Shown piece after piece: positions 60,866 to 64,000 of a DNA stretch of 64,000 nucleotides (positions within the stretch are counted from its first letter, which is position 1; each line of letters begins with the position of its first letter). The DNA lies in the NCBI GenBank assembly GCA_001657315.1, contig LYSV01000010.1, forward strand, positions 54,199 through 118,198. The letters are read 5' to 3'. The position numbers and the translations under genes are program-made. The notes beneath the pieces were generated by a model that did not search any database, was not told the origin of the DNA, and saw nothing but the letters and a program-made list of their open reading frames with translations. The DNA is from Flammeovirgaceae bacterium BBD 1991-12. Its GTDB lineage: Bacteria > Bacteroidota > Bacteroidia > Cytophagales > Cyclobacteriaceae.

Positions 60866-61243
60866 TCAGGCTTTGTCAAACCAGGAAATATCTGCGTATA
60901 CACGCCAGTCGTATATTTGGGTCCCTCTAAAGCGGTAGATATCCGTGCAGGGGATCGAGATGTCCTTTTCATCAGCAAGCCGGTGAAAAAAAGATGTGAC
61001 TTCCACCACCAGAGCGTTTTCCTGCTCAGTGATCAGATGGATATCATGGCCTTTCCATTGTACCAACGTATTCTGCCATAGCATATACGCTCTCAGACCT
61101 TTGACTCCATGCCTTTCAGAGGTATTGGCTACCCGGTATTTGAAATCATCAGTAAAGTAAATATCCAGTTCGTCCCATTTTCCAAGCCCTACGTCATTTT
61201 CCATCTTTTTTACAATATTGAAACGCTCTGTTTTGGTGCTCAT
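60866..61243 (-). CDS. SnoaL/NTF2-like protein
   Basis: A 125-residue protein with the NTF2-like cone fold. The N-terminal helix pair is RFNIVKKMENDVGLGKWDELDIYFTDDFKYRV, and the beta-sheet includes GHDIHLITEQENALVVEVTSFFHR, then DIYRFRGTQIYDWRVYADISWF, typical of SnoaL-like proteins. Such proteins may be polyketide cyclases, isomerases or simple binding domains. No catalytic Asp/His set can be assigned with confidence. It stands alone. Confidence 0.82.
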   Translation of the reverse strand: MSTKTERFNIVKKMENDVGLGKWDELDIYFTDDFKYRVANTSERHGVKGLRAYMLWQNTLVQWKGHDIHLITEQENALVVEVTSFFHRLADEKDISIPCTDIYRFRGTQIYDWRVYADISWFDKA

Positions 61244-61343
61244 ATTGGTTCTGGAAAATGTTCTGTTCTTAAACCTGTAATGCTACTGCTGGTACCTCGA
61301 TTTAAGGCTAACCGGGATCTGTGGATTATTGTTCCCGGTGTAA

Positions 61344-61577
61344 TTAAATCGTGATAAACGGGTGATGATTTATATACAAAGGTTGAAAAGAATCTGGTTG
61401 AAGTGGGCGCACTACATCCAGGGCAAACCTGAGACCAGCCCTGGTTTTCCCAGACGCTTCCACTCTTTCTTCATACAATTCCAACAAGTCTCCCTCCATA
61501 AAAGGGTACAGGCCGGAGTGGCAGTACCAGCGGAAAAAGCGGAGGAAGAGTTTGGGAGGAGTGGGTGCTCTATTCAT
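61344..61577 (-). CDS. Stand-alone permease-prefix domain (ABC permease N-terminal fragment)
   Basis: A 77-residue protein starting MNRAPTPPKLFLRFFRWYCHSGLYPFMEGDLLELYEERVE and ending FALDVVRPLQPDSFQ with a short tail. This is the N-terminal prefix that precedes the first membrane helix in the long MacB/FtsX-type permeases of Bacteroidetes, normally joined to about 800 more residues. Here it is alone and comes after a complete permease 3' end, overlapping it by eight bases. It is either a remnant of a second, deleted permease gene or a small separate partner. No permease body follows it. Confidence 0.7.
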   Translation of the reverse strand: MNRAPTPPKLFLRFFRWYCHSGLYPFMEGDLLELYEERVEASGKTRAGLRFALDVVRPLQPDSFQPLYINHHPFITI

Positions 61578-64000
61578 TTCTGAGGGAATCTACAGGATTT
61601 GCGCTGGCGGTGGACCAGGTGCGATGACTCACCGTTAAAACTGCAATAATGACCAAAGCTAATGCAGGAATGATGAAAAGATCCAATCCAATGTCAATCC
61701 TGAACGCATAATTATCCAGCCATGCGCCTCCCAGGTACAGGATCGCTGGAATGCCTAAAACAATAGCGATGGAAATGAGTATGAGATATTCCTTGGATAA
61801 CAGCATCATGAGGTTATTGGCACTTGCTCCAAGTACTTTCCTGATACCGATTTCCTTAATCCTCAAAGTAGCTGAGAATGAAACCAATGCAAAAAGTCCG
61901 ATGCAAGCGATAAAAATGGCCAACACTGCGAAGGCCAAAAATAAATTTCCAAACTGGAGATCAGCCTGATATTGCCTGTTGAATTTATCCTCCAGGAAAA
62001 AATAATCGAATACATCGACTGGAAAAAATGACTTATAAGTTTTCTCAATGTGTGTGAGCGATTCCTGAATATCGGACAAATTCGTTTTAAATGAGAAGTA
62101 GCTAAACCCTGCCCCTTCGACCGACAATACCAATAGACAGGGCCTGTATGGCTCCCTTAATGATAACCAATGAAAATTTTTGACTACGCCGATTATTTTG
62201 TATTCTTCTATTTCTTTACCCGGTCTTATAAGTGTTTTCTGAATAGCATTTTCGGGCGAACCAAATCCAAAAGTACGGACAGCCTCTTCGTTTATGATTA
62301 CAACATAATCTTCATTTGACATGCCTTGAACAAATGAACTTCCCGCCAGAAATTCAAGGTCATAGACCTCTGGAAAATTTAGACTCGCACCCAAAGGTGT
62401 GGCAAATTGGCCCTCAGTTATGGTTTCTCCAGGTTTGTGAAGATTCCATTTACTCCAACCATCACCTGGCAATGAACCTGAAGCGGCCACGCCAGAAATC
62501 GAATAATGACGTGCCACCTCAGTTGTGAAAGCCTCCAAGGTGCTTCTGTCTAAAAACCTTTCCGGGCCGTTAAAAACCATTACTTTTTCTATGTCCATGC
62601 CCAATTCCTGAGCCTTCATAAAGGTGATTTGTTTGTGTACCAAATAGGTGCCCGATACAAGGAGCAATGAGGTTAGGAATTGAAATACAATCAAGCCCCT
62701 ACGCAAATTGATATTGCCAGCGCGGGATGTTTTATGGGCGCCAAGCATACTTATTGGCTTAAAAGAGGATAAAACAAAAGCTGGATACAATCCCGAGAGT
62801 AACGAACCAAAAATGATCACCATAGAGAACCAACCCCAAAACATAGGGATTTGCAAAATATTTAATTCTAATTCCTTTCCGATAATACCACTTAGAATAG
62901 GTAATGAAGAAAAGGCCAAGCCTATGGCCAGGAGAGCCGCTGTTAAATTGACCAATATCGACTCCATCATAAATTGACTGATCAACTGCTTCCTGAATGC
63001 CCCGATTGATTTGCGGATTCCCACTTCTTTTGCTCTGTGCATGGAACGGGCCGTGGAAAGATTGATATAATTAACCCATGCGATGAATAGGATAAAAAAG
63101 GCAATAATCAGAAAAAATTTAACATTTTTGATATTACCATAATTGGTTACATACCCGGAGTGCATATAAGATTCAGGTTTTAAATGAACATCTGCAATAG
63201 GTTGTAATCTCACTTTTTCTACAATATTCTCACTGGCAGTCATTTCCGATCTGTATAGGGCGGTGAGGCGGTTCAACTTTTCATGTACCAGGTCAAGGTT
63301 AGCGGATTCTTCCAGGGTAATGTAAGTCACAAAGCGGGACTTCTTCCAACCATTATCCCGTTGCCTGATTTGTCCCCACCAACCAAGTTCCATGTAATTT
63401 TCCATGGACAACAGAAAATCGAATTGTAAATGACTATTGACTGGTAAATCCTCTAATACTCCGCTAATAATATAGTTTCCCTCAGCCAGACCTTCCCCTT
63501 TTGAGCTTAAATTCAGAGGTTTCCCCATTGGATTTTCAGCCCCAAAATATTTCTCAGCCATTTTTTGGGTGATCACAATATTGTACATCCCATTAAATAC
63601 CGATTCCCTGCTGCCTAGTTTAAGGGGAAAATTAAATACTTTCAGAAATGTGGTGTCCACATAAAAGATATTACGTTCACTGAAGGACTCATTTTTATCG
63701 GGGTTGGTTACTATTGTACCACCAAATTGTGGAAGCATTCTGACATATTCCTTTATTTCATGAATTGTTTCTTTTCCAGTGGGGCCGATCCCATAGGTGG
63801 TAGATGCAAATACATCGTCAACTTCATTTTGAGTTTTGTCAGTAATGATACGATAGGTGTTTTGAAAATTATTGTGAAACTTGTCATAACTCAATTCGAA
63901 ATAGATGTATTGACCAATTGCAAGACAAACTCCCATGCCAACAGACAACCCCAAAATATTAACGAAGGAATAAACCTTGTTTCCTAAAAAATTTCGCCAG
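61570..64000 (-). CDS. FtsX/MacB-type ABC transporter permease (5' end outside window)
   Basis: The frame continues beyond 63954 to the window edge (WRNFLGNKVYSFVNILGLSVGM precedes the track's first Met), so the gene is 5'-truncated by the window. At least 809 residues are visible. The MacB-like periplasmic core domain lies at about 40-250. An FtsX helix set begins YINLSTARSMHRAKEVGIRKSIGA, a second periplasmic domain follows, and the final helices contain RIKEIGIRKVLGASANNLMMLL. The protein ends VSHRTWSTASANPVDSLRNE, typical for this family. These permeases export antimicrobials or sense envelope stress; no ATPase gene is seen here. Confidence 0.9.
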   Translation of the reverse strand, partial: WRNFLGNKVYSFVNILGLSVGMGVCLAIGQYIYFELSYDKFHNNFQNTYRIITDKTQNEVDDVFASTTYGIGPTGKETIHEIKEYVRMLPQFGGTIVTNPDKNESFSERNIFYVDTTFLKVFNFPLKLGSRESVFNGMYNIVITQKMAEKYFGAENPMGKPLNLSSKGEGLAEGNYIISGVLEDLPVNSHLQFDFLLSMENYMELGWWGQIRQRDNGWKKSRFVTYITLEESANLDLVHEKLNRLTALYRSEMTASENIVEKVRLQPIADVHLKPESYMHSGYVTNYGNIKNVKFFLIIAFFILFIAWVNYINLSTARSMHRAKEVGIRKSIGAFRKQLISQFMMESILVNLTAALLAIGLAFSSLPILSGIIGKELELNILQIPMFWGWFSMVIIFGSLLSGLYPAFVLSSFKPISMLGAHKTSRAGNINLRRGLIVFQFLTSLLLVSGTYLVHKQITFMKAQELGMDIEKVMVFNGPERFLDRSTLEAFTTEVARHYSISGVAASGSLPGDGWSKWNLHKPGETITEGQFATPLGASLNFPEVYDLEFLAGSSFVQGMSNEDYVVIINEEAVRTFGFGSPENAIQKTLIRPGKEIEEYKIIGVVKNFHWLSLREPYRPCLLVLSVEGAGFSYFSFKTNLSDIQESLTHIEKTYKSFFPVDVFDYFFLEDKFNRQYQADLQFGNLFLAFAVLAIFIACIGLFALVSFSATLRIKEIGIRKVLGASANNLMMLLSKEYLILISIAIVLGIPAILYLGGAWLDNYAFRIDIGLDLFIIPALALVIIAVLTVSHRTWSTASANPVDSLRNE

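Noticed and set aside
1-64000. rRNA, tRNA, prophage, integron or transposase genes
   Set aside because: No cloverleaf-like or rRNA text noticed, and no integrase, transposase or phage structural ORF in the track.

Overview
The window looks like a chromosomal segment of a Bacteroidota bacterium, most likely order Cytophagales (Fulvivirga-like; this placement is an inference). The support is: a gliding-motility gene (gldC), a secreted protein ending in a type IX secretion sorting domain, a TonB-dependent receptor with a carboxypeptidase-regulatory N-terminus, the gene order ftsX-DUF3098-uppP-truB-ribF, menaquinone synthesis (menB), and promoter-like TTTG-N19-TAnnTTTG elements. I see no rRNA, tRNA, CRISPR array, prophage or transposase gene.

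Layout. 0.3-9.4 kb holds small membrane and secreted proteins, menB, an EamA exporter, trxA, a PorT-like barrel and a caspase-like protein. 9.5-16.3 kb holds a large BNR-repeat protein, a CoA-transferase, a DnaQ-like exonuclease and the peptidoglycan-recycling ligase mpl. 16.6-23.6 kb holds dnaB, an MDR oxidoreductase, a small TPR protein, and a run etfB-etfA-bifunctional nuclease-nucleoside transporter. 24-31.2 kb holds a T9SS-exported BNR protein and a TonB receptor/SGNH lipoprotein pair. 31.7-37.9 kb holds gldC, acetoacetyl-CoA synthetase and the ribF/truB/uppP/DUF3098/ftsX cluster. 38-45.9 kb holds an ECF sigma/anti-sigma pair, a membrane pyrophosphatase, an isoaspartyl peptidase, a hotdog thioesterase, a four-helix-bundle (IVP/Avd-like) gene bracketed by inverted repeats, and pcm. 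46-53.8 kb holds an autoregulated LexA-like two-gene operon, an FKBP lipoprotein, and a convergent hybrid histidine kinase / sigma-54 activator pair. 54-61 kb holds fused trehalose-phosphate synthase/phosphatase and a complete Na+-pumping methylmalonyl-CoA decarboxylase operon with its epimerase. The window ends inside a MacB/FtsX-type ABC permease.

How the genes work together. The decarboxylase operon and the membrane pyrophosphatase both convert chemical energy into ion gradients. EtfAB, the CoA-transferase, acetoacetyl-CoA synthetase and methylmalonyl-CoA epimerase point to fatty-acid, ketone and propionate carbon use. FtsX, UppP, Mpl and the TonB/porin proteins serve the envelope. GldC and the C-terminal sorting domain point to gliding and type IX export.

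Most notable signal. At least ten intergenic spaces are filled by degenerate short tandem repeats, usually period 7 but also 6 or 8. They are mostly arranged as inverted pairs and often abut stop codons to the base. The sequences differ between loci but the design is the same. At 44838-45347 the two arms enclose a four-helix-bundle gene, as in the intervening sequences of split 23S rRNA genes, yet here the unit sits between two protein genes. A nearly identical arm pair without a gene occurs at 278-318. I propose this as a candidate undescribed element family.
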